Shown: positions 31,052 through 40,067 of the stretch, piece after piece
Numbering within the stretch: the stretch's first letter is position 1
Layout: each line of letters begins with the position of its first letter
Source of the DNA: Streptomyces sp. F63
Lineage (GTDB): Bacteria; Actinomycetota; Actinomycetes; Streptomycetales; Streptomycetaceae
Direction of reading: 5' to 3'
Assembly: GCF_018070345.1 (NCBI RefSeq)
Contig: NZ_JAGPXX010000006.1
Location: forward strand, 62,001-126,000
DNA length: 64,000 bases
The notes under the pieces: model-generated
The model's input: the letters and a program-made list of their open reading frames with translations, nothing else
Databases searched by the model: none
What the model was told of the DNA's origin: nothing
Position numbers and translations under genes: made by a program

Positions 31052-31950
31052 CACACACGCTCCGTGACACGCTCGCCGAGCAGCCCTGTGGGGCGCACGG
31101 TCAGGAAGAGGATGAGGAAGCCGAACGCGAAGACGTCTCGCCACTCACTGCCGAGGTAGGCGGCCCCGAACGACTCCAGCAGACCGAGTACGACCGCGCC
31201 GAGAACGGCTCCGCGCAGGTTCCCGATGCCGCCGATGACCGCCGCGGTGAACGCCTTGAGCCCGATGATGAAACCCATCAGGAAGTCGATCTTCCCGTAG
31301 TAGGCACCGGCCATGACACCTGCGGCGCCGGCCAGTGCGGATCCGAGGAAGAAGGTCCGCGAGATGACCCGGTCGACGTTGACGCCCATGAGCAGGCATG
31401 CCTTGGGGTCCTGCGAGATCGCCCGCATCGCACGGCCCGAGCGGGTCTTGCGGACCAGGGTGTCGAGGGCGACCATGAGCACGACCGCGATGGCCGTCAT
31501 CGCGAGCTGGGCATAGGACATGCGCGCGCCTGCGATGTCCAGCGTGCCACCGTGGATGCCTATCCGGTACACCTCCGGGGTCGGGCCGAAGGCAACCGCG
31601 ATGCCGTACTCGAGCGCGAAACTCGCACCTACAGCGGTGATGAGGACGGACAGTCGCGGGGCGCTTCGCAGCGGGCGGTAGGCCGTCCGCTCCAGCACCA
31701 TGCCGAACGAACCGGTAGCGATCATCGCGACGATCATGATGGTGATGAGTGCGAAGAATCCCCCGCCGAGCGCACCCGCGCCGACGCTGAGCACGGTGAA
31801 GCCGGCGAACGCTCCGAGCATGTAGATGTCGCCATGAGCGAAGTTGAGCAGTTTGATGATCCCGTAGACCATCGAGTAGCCGAGTGCGACCAGGGCGTAG
31901 AACGAGCCGACGAACAGGCCGCTGAGTACGAGTTGGGCGAAGTGGTCCAT
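31051..31950 (-). CDS. livH: Branched-chain amino acid-type ABC permease (LivH type)
   Basis: 299 residues with about eight TM helices. The signature GLFVGSFYALVALGYSMVYG and IIKLLNFAHGDIYMLGAF are typical of LivH. It ends ILFLTVRPTGLLGE. It forms the translocation channel with LivM and lies 75 bp downstream of the binding-protein gene. Confidence 0.93.
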   Translation of the reverse strand: MDHFAQLVLSGLFVGSFYALVALGYSMVYGIIKLLNFAHGDIYMLGAFAGFTVLSVGAGALGGGFFALITIMIVAMIATGSFGMVLERTAYRPLRSAPRLSVLITAVGASFALEYGIAVAFGPTPEVYRIGIHGGTLDIAGARMSYAQLAMTAIAVVLMVALDTLVRKTRSGRAMRAISQDPKACLLMGVNVDRVISRTFFLGSALAGAAGVMAGAYYGKIDFLMGFIIGLKAFTAAVIGGIGNLRGAVLGAVVLGLLESFGAAYLGSEWRDVFAFGFLILFLTVRPTGLLGERVTERV

Positions 31951-32025
31951 GCGCGATCCCGGTGCGTGAGGGGAAGCAGCGACGCGCGGGTGGCCGACCG
32001 GTGGTGACCGGCCACCCGGCCGACG

Positions 32026-33180
32026 TCACTTGTTGAGGACGAAGTTGTCGTCTCTGACGACGAGGATGTCGAAGCCGCCGGCGCTCAGCGTGTGCTGGGC
32101 CGTGAACTTCAGCGGGCCGGAGAAGATCTTGAGGCCGTCGATCTGCTCGAGTGCGCTGGTGACGGCCCGACCGTCGGTGGAGCCGGCCTTCCTGACCGCC
32201 TCCGCGGCGACGCGCACCGCGTCGTATGCCTGCGTCGAGTAGGGACCGGGCTCGGAGCCGAACTTCTTCCGGTACGTGGCGACCCAGGCCTCGCCCCCCG
32301 GAATGGTCTGCGGCGTCTGAGTCATCGTCGCGAAGACGCCCTGCGCGTTCTCCCGTCCGGCGATCTGGATCAGTTTGGCGTCGACCGAACCATCCGCGAC
32401 CATGATCTCGCCCTGGTAACCCGCGGCCTTGAGCTGCTTGATGAGCAGGCCGCCCTCCTGGTAGTACCCCGTCCAGTAGACGAAGTCCGCCCGTGAATCC
32501 AGCACCGCGTTGATGGCACCGGAGTAGTCCGACTCGCCCGCGGTGACCGACTGGTGGTTGACGACCTCAACGCCGGACTTCTTCAGATCCTCTTCGGTGC
32601 GCTTCGTGATGTCGGTGGAGTATGAGGTGTTGTCATCCACCAGGGCGACGCCCTTGCTGCCCGCCGCCTCAATGAACTGCGCCGCGGCTTCCGCCTGCTG
32701 GATGCCTGTGCCGTTGAGCAGGAAGACGTTCTCCTGCTTCTGTGAGACCAGGTCGGCGGAGTTGGCGGCCGGGATGAGCATGGGGATGTGGGCCTTGCCG
32801 AAGATGCTCAGTGTCGGCAGAGTCGCCGAGGAACAGTAGCCACCGACCGAGATGTCGATGCCGGCACTGACGAGTTTGGCGGCACCGGCGGCGGCCGTCT
32901 TCGGGTCGCACGCCTCGTCCTCGACGGTGAGCGAGAGCTTGCGGCCGTCGACCCCGCCCTTGGCATTGATCTCGTCGACTGCGAGCTGGGCTCCGTCCTT
33001 CATGTAGGGGCCGATGGCGGCCGAGCTGCCGGTCAGCGGAGTGAGCATGCCGAGCTTGATGGGGCCGGAAGAACTGTCACCTCCGGAACTGTCCTGGGTG
33101 AGACCGCCGCCACATGCGGTGGTGGTGAGCCCGAGTGCCATGGCGGCCGCCGCCATGGTGCCGCGACGAATGAGGGTCAT
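32026..33180 (-). CDS. livJ: Amino acid ABC transporter substrate-binding lipoprotein (LivJ type)
   Basis: 384 residues. The lipoprotein signal peptide ends LTTTAC-GGG, so the mature protein is anchored outside the membrane. Type 1 periplasmic-binding fold sequences include IKLGMLTPLTGSSAAIGPYM, CDPKTAAAGAAKLVSAG and AYDAVRVAAEAVRKAG. First gene of the operon livJHMGF-racemase-OCD. Its promoter region holds four copies of the 19-bp operator-like dyad, so it is likely induced with collagen or hydroxyproline breakdown. Substrate hydroxyproline/proline is inferred. Confidence 0.92.
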   Translation of the reverse strand: MTLIRRGTMAAAAMALGLTTTACGGGLTQDSSGGDSSSGPIKLGMLTPLTGSSAAIGPYMKDGAQLAVDEINAKGGVDGRKLSLTVEDEACDPKTAAAGAAKLVSAGIDISVGGYCSSATLPTLSIFGKAHIPMLIPAANSADLVSQKQENVFLLNGTGIQQAEAAAQFIEAAGSKGVALVDDNTSYSTDITKRTEEDLKKSGVEVVNHQSVTAGESDYSGAINAVLDSRADFVYWTGYYQEGGLLIKQLKAAGYQGEIMVADGSVDAKLIQIAGRENAQGVFATMTQTPQTIPGGEAWVATYRKKFGSEPGPYSTQAYDAVRVAAEAVRKAGSTDGRAVTSALEQIDGLKIFSGPLKFTAQHTLSAGGFDILVVRDDNFVLNK

Positions 33181-33249
33181 GCCTTACTCCATCTCGCGTG
33201 ATCCGCCGACGGGCGGACCGTCCGTTGGCCGAGGTCGCTCCTCGGCTGC

Positions 33250-33288
33250 GGCAATGCCACGCACCTGCATGCGATCCGAGGCATTGCA
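33250..33288. promoter_or_regulatory. Two weaker operator-like dyads near livJ
   Basis: 33,270-33,288 reads TGCGATCCGAGGCATTGCA and keeps the CATTGCA half. 33,250-33,268 reads GGCAATGCCACGCACCTGC and keeps only GCAATG. They lie 70-108 bp upstream of the livJ start. Confidence 0.5.
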
Positions 33289-33371
33289 CAGTGGCTGTCT
33301 TGGGGTCGTGGAAGGGAAGGGGCGCCGGCACTTGTGGTGGCGCGTGGGTCTGCTGCGGAACACCACGCCTC

Positions 33372-33390
33372 TGTAATGTGTGACATTGCA
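33372..33390. promoter_or_regulatory. 19-bp operator-like dyad, near-perfect copy
   Basis: TGTAATGTGTGACATTGCA is an inverted repeat TGYAATGT-N3-ACATTGCA with one mismatch between arms. It is the best copy of the motif shared by the collagen/hydroxyproline genes. Confidence 0.75.
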
Positions 33391-33473
33391 CAGATGGAGA
33401 CGGGCGTGTTGGGCCGAGGGTTTCGCTGGGGTGGGCGCGCAACCCCGCCCGGGCCGACGTCATGCACACATGC

Positions 33474-33492
33474 TGTGATGTGTGACATTGCA
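33474..33492. promoter_or_regulatory. 19-bp operator-like dyad upstream of livJ
   Basis: TGTGATGTGTGACATTGCA shares 18 of 19 bases with the copy at 33,372 and is followed by an AT-rich ATAAACGAT, uncommon in this genome. Confidence 0.7.
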
Positions 33493-33564
33493 TAAACGAT
33501 AGCCGTCGACGTCATGAGGTGCGAGCTCTGGTGACACTTGTGATGGACGCGTGACTTTTTGGCC

Positions 33565-33596
33565 ATCTCGTATGCCGCGTGGGCGGCATACGAGAT
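33565..33596 (-). terminator. 14-bp perfect hairpin after the hydroxyproline epimerase gene
   Basis: Arms 33,565-33,578 and 33,583-33,596 pair perfectly around a GTGG tetraloop, starting 3 bp beyond the stop. It ends the five-gene catabolic operon before the livJ control region. Confidence 0.75.
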
Positions 33597-33599
33597 CAC

Positions 33600-34601
33600 T
33601 CAGAGTGTGAAACCGGCCGGATAGGGGTCGGAGGGGTCCAGCATGTATTGCGCGGTTCCGGTGATCCAGGCGCGTCCCGTAACGGATGGCAGGATGCCCG
33701 GCCGGCCCCCGACCACCGTCTCCCCGAGGACCCGGCCGACGAACCGGGATCCGATGAACGACTCGTTGACGAACTCCTGGCCGACCAGCAGCTGCCGTCG
33801 TGCGTGCAGCTGCGCCATCCGGGCGCTGGTGCCGGTGCCGCAGGGAGACCGGTCGAACCAACCCGGATGAATCGCCATGGCGTGCCGCGAGTGCTCGGCA
33901 GTCGATCCGGGAGCTTCAAGATAGACGTGGTGGCACACATTGATCTCGGGATTTTCCGGGTGGGCCACCGGGTTCTGCGTGTTGATCGCCTTCATGACGG
34001 ACAGCCCGGCATCGAGCAGCCGCTGCTTCTCCGCCCGGTCGAAGGGAATGCCGAGATCCTCGAGTCGGACGATGGCGTAGAAGTTGCCGCCGTAGGCGAT
34101 GTCGTACCGCACCGGCCCATACCCCTCGACATCCACCACCTGATCGAGTGCATGACAGTACGATGCGACATTCTCCAGGGTGACCGACTCGGCGTGGCCG
34201 TCATGGACCCGCACCCGGGCTGTGACCAGCCCCGCCGGTGTGTCGAGACGGACCAGGGTCTCCGGTTCCACGACCTCGACCATCCCCGTCTCGACGAGGA
34301 CCGTCGCGACGCCGATGGTCCCGTGCCCGCACATCGGCAGGCATCCGGAGACCTCGATGAAGAGCACGCCGAAGTCGGCGTCCGGCCGGGTCGGGGGCTG
34401 CAGAATGGCCCCGGACATCGACGCGTGCCCGCGCGGCTCGTACATGAGCAGCGTGCGCAGCTGCTCCCGTTCTGCCACGAACCGCTGCCGCCGCTCGAAC
34501 ATGGTCGCCCCGGGGATGACGCCGACGCCACCCGTGATCACGCGGGTCGGCATCCCCTCGGTGTGTGAGTCGACGGCGTGGTAACAGACAGTCGAGCGCA
34601 T
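33600..34601 (-). CDS. 4-hydroxyproline 2-epimerase
   Basis: 333 residues from ATG 34,601, 2 bp after the stop of the DapA-like gene. Motifs HTEGMPTRVITGG, MYEPRGHASMSGAI, PMCGHGTIG and DRSPCGTGTSARMA are those of the Cys/Cys proline racemase subgroup that interconverts trans-4-hydroxy-L-proline and cis-4-hydroxy-D-proline. It would start the catabolic route, feeding the D-hydroxyproline dehydrogenase encoded upstream in the same operon. A second epimerase at 44,072 is closely similar. Confidence 0.9.
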   Translation of the reverse strand: MRSTVCYHAVDSHTEGMPTRVITGGVGVIPGATMFERRQRFVAEREQLRTLLMYEPRGHASMSGAILQPPTRPDADFGVLFIEVSGCLPMCGHGTIGVATVLVETGMVEVVEPETLVRLDTPAGLVTARVRVHDGHAESVTLENVASYCHALDQVVDVEGYGPVRYDIAYGGNFYAIVRLEDLGIPFDRAEKQRLLDAGLSVMKAINTQNPVAHPENPEINVCHHVYLEAPGSTAEHSRHAMAIHPGWFDRSPCGTGTSARMAQLHARRQLLVGQEFVNESFIGSRFVGRVLGETVVGGRPGILPSVTGRAWITGTAQYMLDPSDPYPAGFTL

Positions 34602-34603
34602 CG

Positions 34604-35500
34604 TCAGTTGACTCCGGCGTCGATGAGGGCCTGGGTGGCACTGCGCACGACGGCCTCCGTCTCCGGGCCGAGCGGCTGACGCGGCGGGCGGCAGGCGCCA
34701 CCCCGCCGGCCGATCATCTCCTGACCGAGCTTGATGGCCTGGACGAACTCCGTCTTGCTGTCCCACCGCAGTACCGCGTGCAGCTGACGGTAGAGCGGCA
34801 GGGCCGTCTCGAGGTCACCGGCGACCGAGGCGTTGTACAGCGCGAGGCAGGCCCGGGGAAAGACCTGAGGATAACCGGCAACCCAGCCCTTGGCGCCGGC
34901 TGTGCCGACCTCCAGAACGGTGTCGTCAGTGCCGATCATGAGGTCGAGGCCAGGTGCGAGCTCGGAGATCTCGTAGCACCGCCGGACATCACCGGAGAAC
35001 TCCTTGACGCCGACGATGAAGCCCTCGGCATGCAGTTTGGCCAGCAGCTCCGGGCGCAGGTCGACCTTGGTGTCGATGGGGTTGTTGTACGCGGTGACGG
35101 GGAGACCGACCGAGGCCACCAGCTCGAAGTGCTCGAGGACGGCTCGGTCGTCGGCGCGGTAGGCGTTCGGCGGCAGGCACATGACGGCCTGGCAGCCCGC
35201 GTCCTTGGCGAACCGGGCATGCCGCTGGGCCTCGCCGCCGCCGTAGGCGCCGACGCCCGGCATCACGGTGAACCCCTCGGGCGCCTGCGCAACGGCCGTT
35301 TCGACGACGCGGTCGCGCTCCTCGTACGTCAAGGTCTGGTACTCGCCCAGTGACCCGCTCGGCGCGACACCGTGCAGCCCCTGCTCCGCGAGCCAGGCGA
35401 CGCTCTCCCCATAGGCGCCGAAGTCCACCGTGAGGTCGTCGTTGAACGGCAGGCTCGTCGCGACGATGACGCCGTGCCAGGGCTTGCGAGTCTCGCTCAT
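34604..35500 (-). CDS. DapA-family delta1-pyrroline-4-hydroxy-2-carboxylate deaminase
   Basis: 298 residues from ATG 35,500, preceded by AAAGGAG. Class I aldolase/DHDPS fold: GVAPSGSLGEYQTLT corresponds to the substrate-loop region, TAYNNPIDT holds the catalytic Tyr and IVGVKEFSGD the Schiff-base Lys. In bacterial hydroxyproline operons this family converts delta1-pyrroline-4-hydroxy-2-carboxylate to alpha-ketoglutarate semialdehyde and ammonia. The assignment rests on the flanking epimerase and dehydrogenase genes; on its own a general DHDPS-family label would apply. Confidence 0.88.
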   Translation of the reverse strand: MSETRKPWHGVIVATSLPFNDDLTVDFGAYGESVAWLAEQGLHGVAPSGSLGEYQTLTYEERDRVVETAVAQAPEGFTVMPGVGAYGGGEAQRHARFAKDAGCQAVMCLPPNAYRADDRAVLEHFELVASVGLPVTAYNNPIDTKVDLRPELLAKLHAEGFIVGVKEFSGDVRRCYEISELAPGLDLMIGTDDTVLEVGTAGAKGWVAGYPQVFPRACLALYNASVAGDLETALPLYRQLHAVLRWDSKTEFVQAIKLGQEMIGRRGGACRPPRQPLGPETEAVVRSATQALIDAGVN

Positions 35501-35513
35501 ACATGCTCCTTTG

Positions 35514-36944
35514 TCAGTTTTCACTGTGTTTTGCGAAGTCGGCGAGCGCACCGAGGGTGACGGGCGTCGCGACGAGTCGTTCCGCGGGCACGTAGGCCCG
35601 CTCCTGTGATGCGAGGCAGTGGATGGCCGGTCCGCACATCCGCCCCTGGCACCAGCCCATACCGGCCCGGGTCAGCTGCTTGACCTGCCGGTGATCACAT
35701 GCTTCGCCGTCGGTGCAGGCGGCCCGCACCGCGCCCGCGGTCACCTCCTCGCACCGGCACACGACGGTCTCGTCGGTCAGCCACGAGGACCACGCCGGCG
35801 GGACCGGGTGCACAAGGCCCATCGCCCGTGCGAAGGCACGTTGCCTGGCCACCGTGGCGCGCACCCTGGCCACGTGCTTCTTCCCGAGCGCGGGAGCCGC
35901 TCCCGCATCGGCGAGAACCGACTCGGCAGCGAGGCGTCCCTCACCCACCGCGAGTGGGGCGCCGCCCACTCCGCACGCTTCGCCCGCGGCATAGAGTCCG
36001 GGGACGGTGGTGCGCTGCCCGTCGTCGACGGCGACGACCGCGTTACCGTCCTCGGAATCCCTGAGCTCGCAGCCGAGCGGGAGGAGCAGGTCGAGCTGGG
36101 GAGTGAAGCCCCAGCCGACGCCAACGGCATCGACCTCGACCCGTCGTTCCGTGCCCCGGCGCGGACTGCCGTCGTGCGCCAGCGAGGCGATCAGGACCGA
36201 CGTGACGCGGTCGCCCCCTTCGGCGGCGACAACCGCCGTGCGCGGCCGGACCCGGATGCCGTGGCGCGCCAGCGCGGCGGCGTACCGGGCACCCTCGGCC
36301 CACTTGCCCGGGTTGCGCACCAGCGCTCCCGGGTGCCGCAGCCACGCCAGCGGGTGGGCCGCCTCGCACACCGTGACCACCTCGACCCCGCGTTGCGCGA
36401 GGCCTGCGGCCACCGGCAGCAGGAACGGGCCGGTGCCGCCCAGCACCACGCGGCTTCCGGCCGTGACTCCTCCACCCTTGAGCAGCGCCTGGAGGCCACC
36501 GATGGTGAGTACACCCGGCAGGTCCCAGCCGGGGAACGGCAGTTGCCGGTCGTAGGCCCCGGTGGCCACGAGCAGTCTTGGCGCGCGCAGGACCACGGCG
36601 GTCTCCTCGGGCGTCTCGCGCCGGTCGACCGCGCGGACCGCGAATCCGTCGCCCTCGCGGACGGCGGACCACACGTGGTGCGCCAGACGCAGTCCGAGCC
36701 GGCCCTCCGCCCGGCCTGCCGACAGCGCACGGGAGAGCGCATGGTAATCCCGCAGTTCATGGTGGAGATCCGCTGTCCGGATCGCCGACCGCGCGTGCTC
36801 GGGCGGATGCCGCCAGAACTGACCTCCGACGGCGGTGCCCGAGTCGACGAGGAGGACGCGCAGCCCGCCGGCCAGAGCCGTGACCGCCGCGGCCATACCG
36901 GCCGGACCCGCACCCACAACAATGAGATCCGCTGATTCACTCAT
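35514..36944 (-). CDS. D-hydroxyproline dehydrogenase, FAD/(2Fe-2S) alpha-type subunit
   Basis: 476 residues. The N-terminal FAD-binding motif is VVGAGPAGMAAAV, with a second nucleotide motif VVLGGTGPFLLPVA and the ATGAYD region. The C-terminal BFD-like iron-sulfur region reads VVCRCEEVT...GMGWCQGRMCG, four cysteines. This is the architecture of the SoxA-alpha/HcnB-like subunit of heteromeric D-hydroxyproline dehydrogenases, which oxidise cis-4-hydroxy-D-proline. It overlaps the small ferredoxin-type subunit gene upstream by 8 bp, indicating a coupled complex. Confidence 0.88.
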   Translation of the reverse strand: MSESADLIVVGAGPAGMAAAVTALAGGLRVLLVDSGTAVGGQFWRHPPEHARSAIRTADLHHELRDYHALSRALSAGRAEGRLGLRLAHHVWSAVREGDGFAVRAVDRRETPEETAVVLRAPRLLVATGAYDRQLPFPGWDLPGVLTIGGLQALLKGGGVTAGSRVVLGGTGPFLLPVAAGLAQRGVEVVTVCEAAHPLAWLRHPGALVRNPGKWAEGARYAAALARHGIRVRPRTAVVAAEGGDRVTSVLIASLAHDGSPRRGTERRVEVDAVGVGWGFTPQLDLLLPLGCELRDSEDGNAVVAVDDGQRTTVPGLYAAGEACGVGGAPLAVGEGRLAAESVLADAGAAPALGKKHVARVRATVARQRAFARAMGLVHPVPPAWSSWLTDETVVCRCEEVTAGAVRAACTDGEACDHRQVKQLTRAGMGWCQGRMCGPAIHCLASQERAYVPAERLVATPVTLGALADFAKHSEN

Positions 36945-37191
36945 CGCCGCCCTCCCCGGTCGTGACGGTCATGCCCGGACGTGCCGGCACGAGACAGGCG
37001 CGCTGCCCACCCGCTCCGTCAATCGTCACCAGGCAGTCGAAGCAGACGCCGATCCCGCAGAACACGCCGCGCGGGCGGTGCCCGATGCGGGTGGTGCGCC
37101 AGGCGACCCGGCCTGCGGCCACGAGGGCCGCGGCGACGGTCTGTCCCTCGATGAACGCCAGCGGCCTTCCATCGACGACGATCTCGCTCAC
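36937..37191 (-). CDS. D-hydroxyproline dehydrogenase, small (2Fe-2S) subunit
   Basis: 84 residues. Plant-type ferredoxin fold with C-x4-C-x2-C then C about 12 residues on (GVFCGIGVCFDCLVTI...QRACL). Such HcnA-like subunits carry electrons in three-part amine/hydroxyproline dehydrogenases. The gene overlaps the stop of the FAD subunit gene upstream by 4 bp and the start of the alpha-type subunit gene downstream by 8 bp. Confidence 0.88.
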   Translation of the reverse strand: MSEIVVDGRPLAFIEGQTVAAALVAAGRVAWRTTRIGHRPRGVFCGIGVCFDCLVTIDGAGGQRACLVPARPGMTVTTGEGGDE

Positions 37192-38354
37192 TCTGATCCA
37201 CCTCCGGAGGCGAAGAAGCGGTCGGGCAGGAGGCCGGTGTGCGCCGCCGGATCGGCGCCCTGCCAGGGGCGCCCCAGCAGGTGGGCGGTCACGAGCGCAC
37301 CCGTTGCGGGTGCGAGACCGATACCGGCGCCCTCGTGACCGCAGGCATGGACGACCCCCGGGACCCGCGGGTCGGGACCGATGACCGGCAGGTGGTCCGG
37401 GCAGTACGGCCGGAATCCGCGGTAGGCGCGGATCACGTGGACCTCACTCAGGAAGGGGAACAACAGGCAGGCCTGCGCGGCGAGTTCGGCGACCACGGCG
37501 GGATTCATCGTCGCGTCGAAGCCGACGCGTTCCCGGCTGGCGCCGATGAGGATCGTGCCGCCGCGCGTGCCCTCGACGACGCACGAGGTCTCCAGTCCGG
37601 CGTCGGACGAGGCGACGTTGGCGACGTAGTCGGCCGAGTAGACCTTGTGCCGGACCATCGGTGGCAGCGGTTCGGTGACGAGGACGAAGCCCCGGCGTGG
37701 CAGTACCTCGATGGGTGCACCCAGCCGGCGGCCGACATCACCGCCCCACGTTCCAGCAGCGTTGACGACGGCATCGGCGGGCAGGACGTCGCCGGCCGTC
37801 GTCCGGATGCCGGTGACCCGGCCGTCCCGGCCGGTCACTGCGGTGGCGACCTCGCCTGTGCGGAAGCGCGCGCCACGCGCCACGGCGGCGCGCAGCAGTG
37901 CGGCCGTCGCGAGAACGGGCTGCACTTGGGCGTCCTGCGGGTAATGGACCCCGCCGGGGATCCCCGGTGCGAGGCGGGGTTCGAGGTCGTGCACGCGATC
38001 GACCGGCTCGACGAGGACGCCGGCCGCTGCCTGCCGCTCCGCGAATGCGCGGAGCGCCGGGAGGCCTTCGTCCGTGCTCGCGACGACCAGGCCGCCCTTG
38101 GGCTCGAACTCAAGGGATTCCGCCCCGAGTTCCTCGCCGGTCTCGTCCCAGAGCGCACGGCTCAGGCGGGCCAGGGCGAGTTCGGGCCCCGGTTCCTTGT
38201 CGGAGAGCAGGATGTTGCCCTCTCCGCGGCTTGTCGTCCCGGCGCCGACGGGGCCGCGGTCGATGACCGTGACATCGAGGCCCGCCAAGGTGGCGTGGAA
38301 GGCGCAGGCGGCGCCGACGACACCCGCGCCCACGACGAGGACCTTCAGGGTCAT
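37188..38354 (-). CDS. D-hydroxyproline dehydrogenase, FAD (D-amino acid oxidase-like) subunit
   Basis: 388 residues. DAO-type fold with VLVVGAGVVGAACAFHA dinucleotide motif and C-terminal HACGHEGAGIGLAPATG. This HcnC-like catalytic subunit would oxidise cis-4-hydroxy-D-proline to delta1-pyrroline-4-hydroxy-2-carboxylate, passing electrons to the other two subunits. First gene of the operon dehydrogenase (three genes)-deaminase-epimerase; an operator-like dyad lies 28 bp upstream of its start. Confidence 0.88.
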   Translation of the reverse strand: MTLKVLVVGAGVVGAACAFHATLAGLDVTVIDRGPVGAGTTSRGEGNILLSDKEPGPELALARLSRALWDETGEELGAESLEFEPKGGLVVASTDEGLPALRAFAERQAAAGVLVEPVDRVHDLEPRLAPGIPGGVHYPQDAQVQPVLATAALLRAAVARGARFRTGEVATAVTGRDGRVTGIRTTAGDVLPADAVVNAAGTWGGDVGRRLGAPIEVLPRRGFVLVTEPLPPMVRHKVYSADYVANVASSDAGLETSCVVEGTRGGTILIGASRERVGFDATMNPAVVAELAAQACLLFPFLSEVHVIRAYRGFRPYCPDHLPVIGPDPRVPGVVHACGHEGAGIGLAPATGALVTAHLLGRPWQGADPAAHTGLLPDRFFASGGGSE

Positions 38355-38381
38355 CGACTCTCCCTCTGTGCAGTCCCTCTG

Positions 38382-38400
38382 TGCAATGTCACATGTTATT
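38382..38400. promoter_or_regulatory. 19-bp operator-like dyad between divergent catabolic genes
   Basis: TGCAATGTCACATGTTATT; the reverse strand reads AATAACATGTGACATTGCA and contains the GTGACATTGCA core. It can serve both the dehydrogenase operon (minus) and the aldehyde dehydrogenase (plus). Confidence 0.7.
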
Positions 38401-38483
38401 GCCTAGGGTATACGTCAGAGCGGGCTGAGACAACGACCGCGCCGATATGACTTTTGTCCTGCATGGGCGAGGGGTGGAGAACT

Positions 38484-40067
38484 GTGAACCTGACGGGAAG
38501 CTCAATCGTGGCCGGCCGGGATGTTCCCGGGACGGGCGAGGCGTGGCGGGGCATCGTGGCCGCCACGGCTGAGCCGCAGGGACCCCAGCTGCGGGATGCC
38601 TCACCGGACCAGGTGGGGCAGGCAGCCCGGGCGGCCTCCTCGGCCGCGCGCGACTACCGGGCCCTGCCCGTGGATCGGCGGGCCGCCTTCCTTGACGCCT
38701 GCGCGGAGGAGGTCGAGGCACTCGGCGACACCCTCCTGCGGCTCGCGGCCGGCGAGTCCGGGCTGCCGATGAACCGCCTGACCGCCGAACGCGGGCGCAC
38801 CTGCGGCCAGTTGCGCATGTTCGCCGACCTGGTCCGAAGCGGGGATGCGCTGGGTGTCCGTATCGACCCCGCGCTCCCCGGGCGCCAGCCGCTTCCCCGG
38901 GCGGACCTGCGCCTGCGCAAGATCCCTCTCGGCCCCGTCGCCGTGTTCGGCGCGAGCAATTTTCCGTTGGCCTTCTCCGTCGCCGGCGGTGACACCGCCT
39001 CTGCTCTCGCTGCGGGCTGTCCGGTCGTGGCCAAGGCGCACCCGGCTCATCCGGGCACGGGTGAACTCGTCGCCCGAGCCGTCACCGCCGCCGCCGAGCG
39101 CACCGGCATGCCGGCCGGTGTCTTCTCGCTGCTGGTCGGTCGTGGTACCGGGGTCGGCCAGGCACTGGTGCGCGATCCGCGGATCGCAGCCGTGGGCTTC
39201 ACCGGCTCGCGGGCCGGCGGACTGGCGCTGGTCGAGGCCGCGAATGCCCGGCCCGTGCCCATCCCCGTCCACGCCGAGATGTCAGCGGTCAACCCCGTGA
39301 TCGTCTTCGAAGGCGCCCTGGCCGATCCCGCGGCGCTTGCCACCGCGTACGTGTCGTCACTGACCAGCGGGGCGGGCCAGTTCTGTACGAATCCCGGTCT
39401 CCTGCTGCTGCCGACGGGTCCGGCGGGTGACGCCTTCCTCGCGGCCGTGGCCCGGTCCGTGGAAGGTGCGGCCGGGCAGGTCATGATCACCCCGGGTATC
39501 GCCGAGGCCTGTGCCAGGGGGACTGAGCGGTGGGCGGCCGTCGACGGCGTCTCTGTGGTGGCACGGGGCGTGCCCGGTGAGAGCCCGTACGCGCCGAGCC
39601 CCCAAGTCCTCGCATGCGGTGCGGCGACCTTTGCGGCCCATGAGGACCTCTCCGGTGAGGTCTTCGGTGCCGCCGGACTCGTTGTGCGGTGGTCCGGGAC
39701 CGGTGAACTCCTTGCTCTGCTGGAGCACATCGACGGGCAGTTGACGGCCACCCTGCACGGGACCGACGCCGACCTGGCGACGGCCGGGCACGTCCTCCCG
39801 GTGCTGGAGGAGCGAGCCGGGCGCATCCTGTGGGGCGGCTGGCCAACGGGGGTCGAGGTGTGCCACGCCATGGTGCACGGCGGTCCCTGGCCGGCGACGT
39901 CCTCGCCCGGCACGACCAGTGTCGGGACCCTGGCGATCGAACGCTGGCTCCGGCCCGTCTGCTACCAGTCGTTCCCCGACGCGCTCCTGCCCGAGGAGCT
40001 GCGTGCCGCCAACCCGCTGGGCGTCACCCGCCTCGTCGACGGCGTACTGGAGCCGCGGTCCAGGTAA
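38484..40067 (+). CDS. Alpha-ketoglutarate semialdehyde dehydrogenase
   Basis: 527 residues from GTG 38,484, preceded by GTGGAG; an ATG at 38,463 is an alternative. Aldehyde dehydrogenase fold with FGASNFPLAFSVAGGDT, FTGSRAGG and catalytic Cys in GAGQFCTNPG; Glu in HAEMSAVNP. The GQFCTNPG form is typical of the type III ketoglutarate semialdehyde dehydrogenases found with hydroxyproline genes. It completes the pathway by giving alpha-ketoglutarate. Transcribed divergently from the dehydrogenase operon over a shared operator-like site. Confidence 0.88.
   Translation: MNLTGSSIVAGRDVPGTGEAWRGIVAATAEPQGPQLRDASPDQVGQAARAASSAARDYRALPVDRRAAFLDACAEEVEALGDTLLRLAAGESGLPMNRLTAERGRTCGQLRMFADLVRSGDALGVRIDPALPGRQPLPRADLRLRKIPLGPVAVFGASNFPLAFSVAGGDTASALAAGCPVVAKAHPAHPGTGELVARAVTAAAERTGMPAGVFSLLVGRGTGVGQALVRDPRIAAVGFTGSRAGGLALVEAANARPVPIPVHAEMSAVNPVIVFEGALADPAALATAYVSSLTSGAGQFCTNPGLLLLPTGPAGDAFLAAVARSVEGAAGQVMITPGIAEACARGTERWAAVDGVSVVARGVPGESPYAPSPQVLACGAATFAAHEDLSGEVFGAAGLVVRWSGTGELLALLEHIDGQLTATLHGTDADLATAGHVLPVLEERAGRILWGGWPTGVEVCHAMVHGGPWPATSSPGTTSVGTLAIERWLRPVCYQSFPDALLPEELRAANPLGVTRLVDGVLEPRSR

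Larger units (their letters stand above)
33181..33599. other. Non-coding control region upstream of livJ with four operator-like dyads
   Basis: 419 bp without a credible gene. It holds a terminator for the upstream epimerase operon and four dyads at 33,250, 33,270, 33,372 and 33,474. A short direct repeat of AATGTGTGACATTGCA versus GATGTGTGACATTGCA separates the two strongest by 102 bp. Confidence 0.8.
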
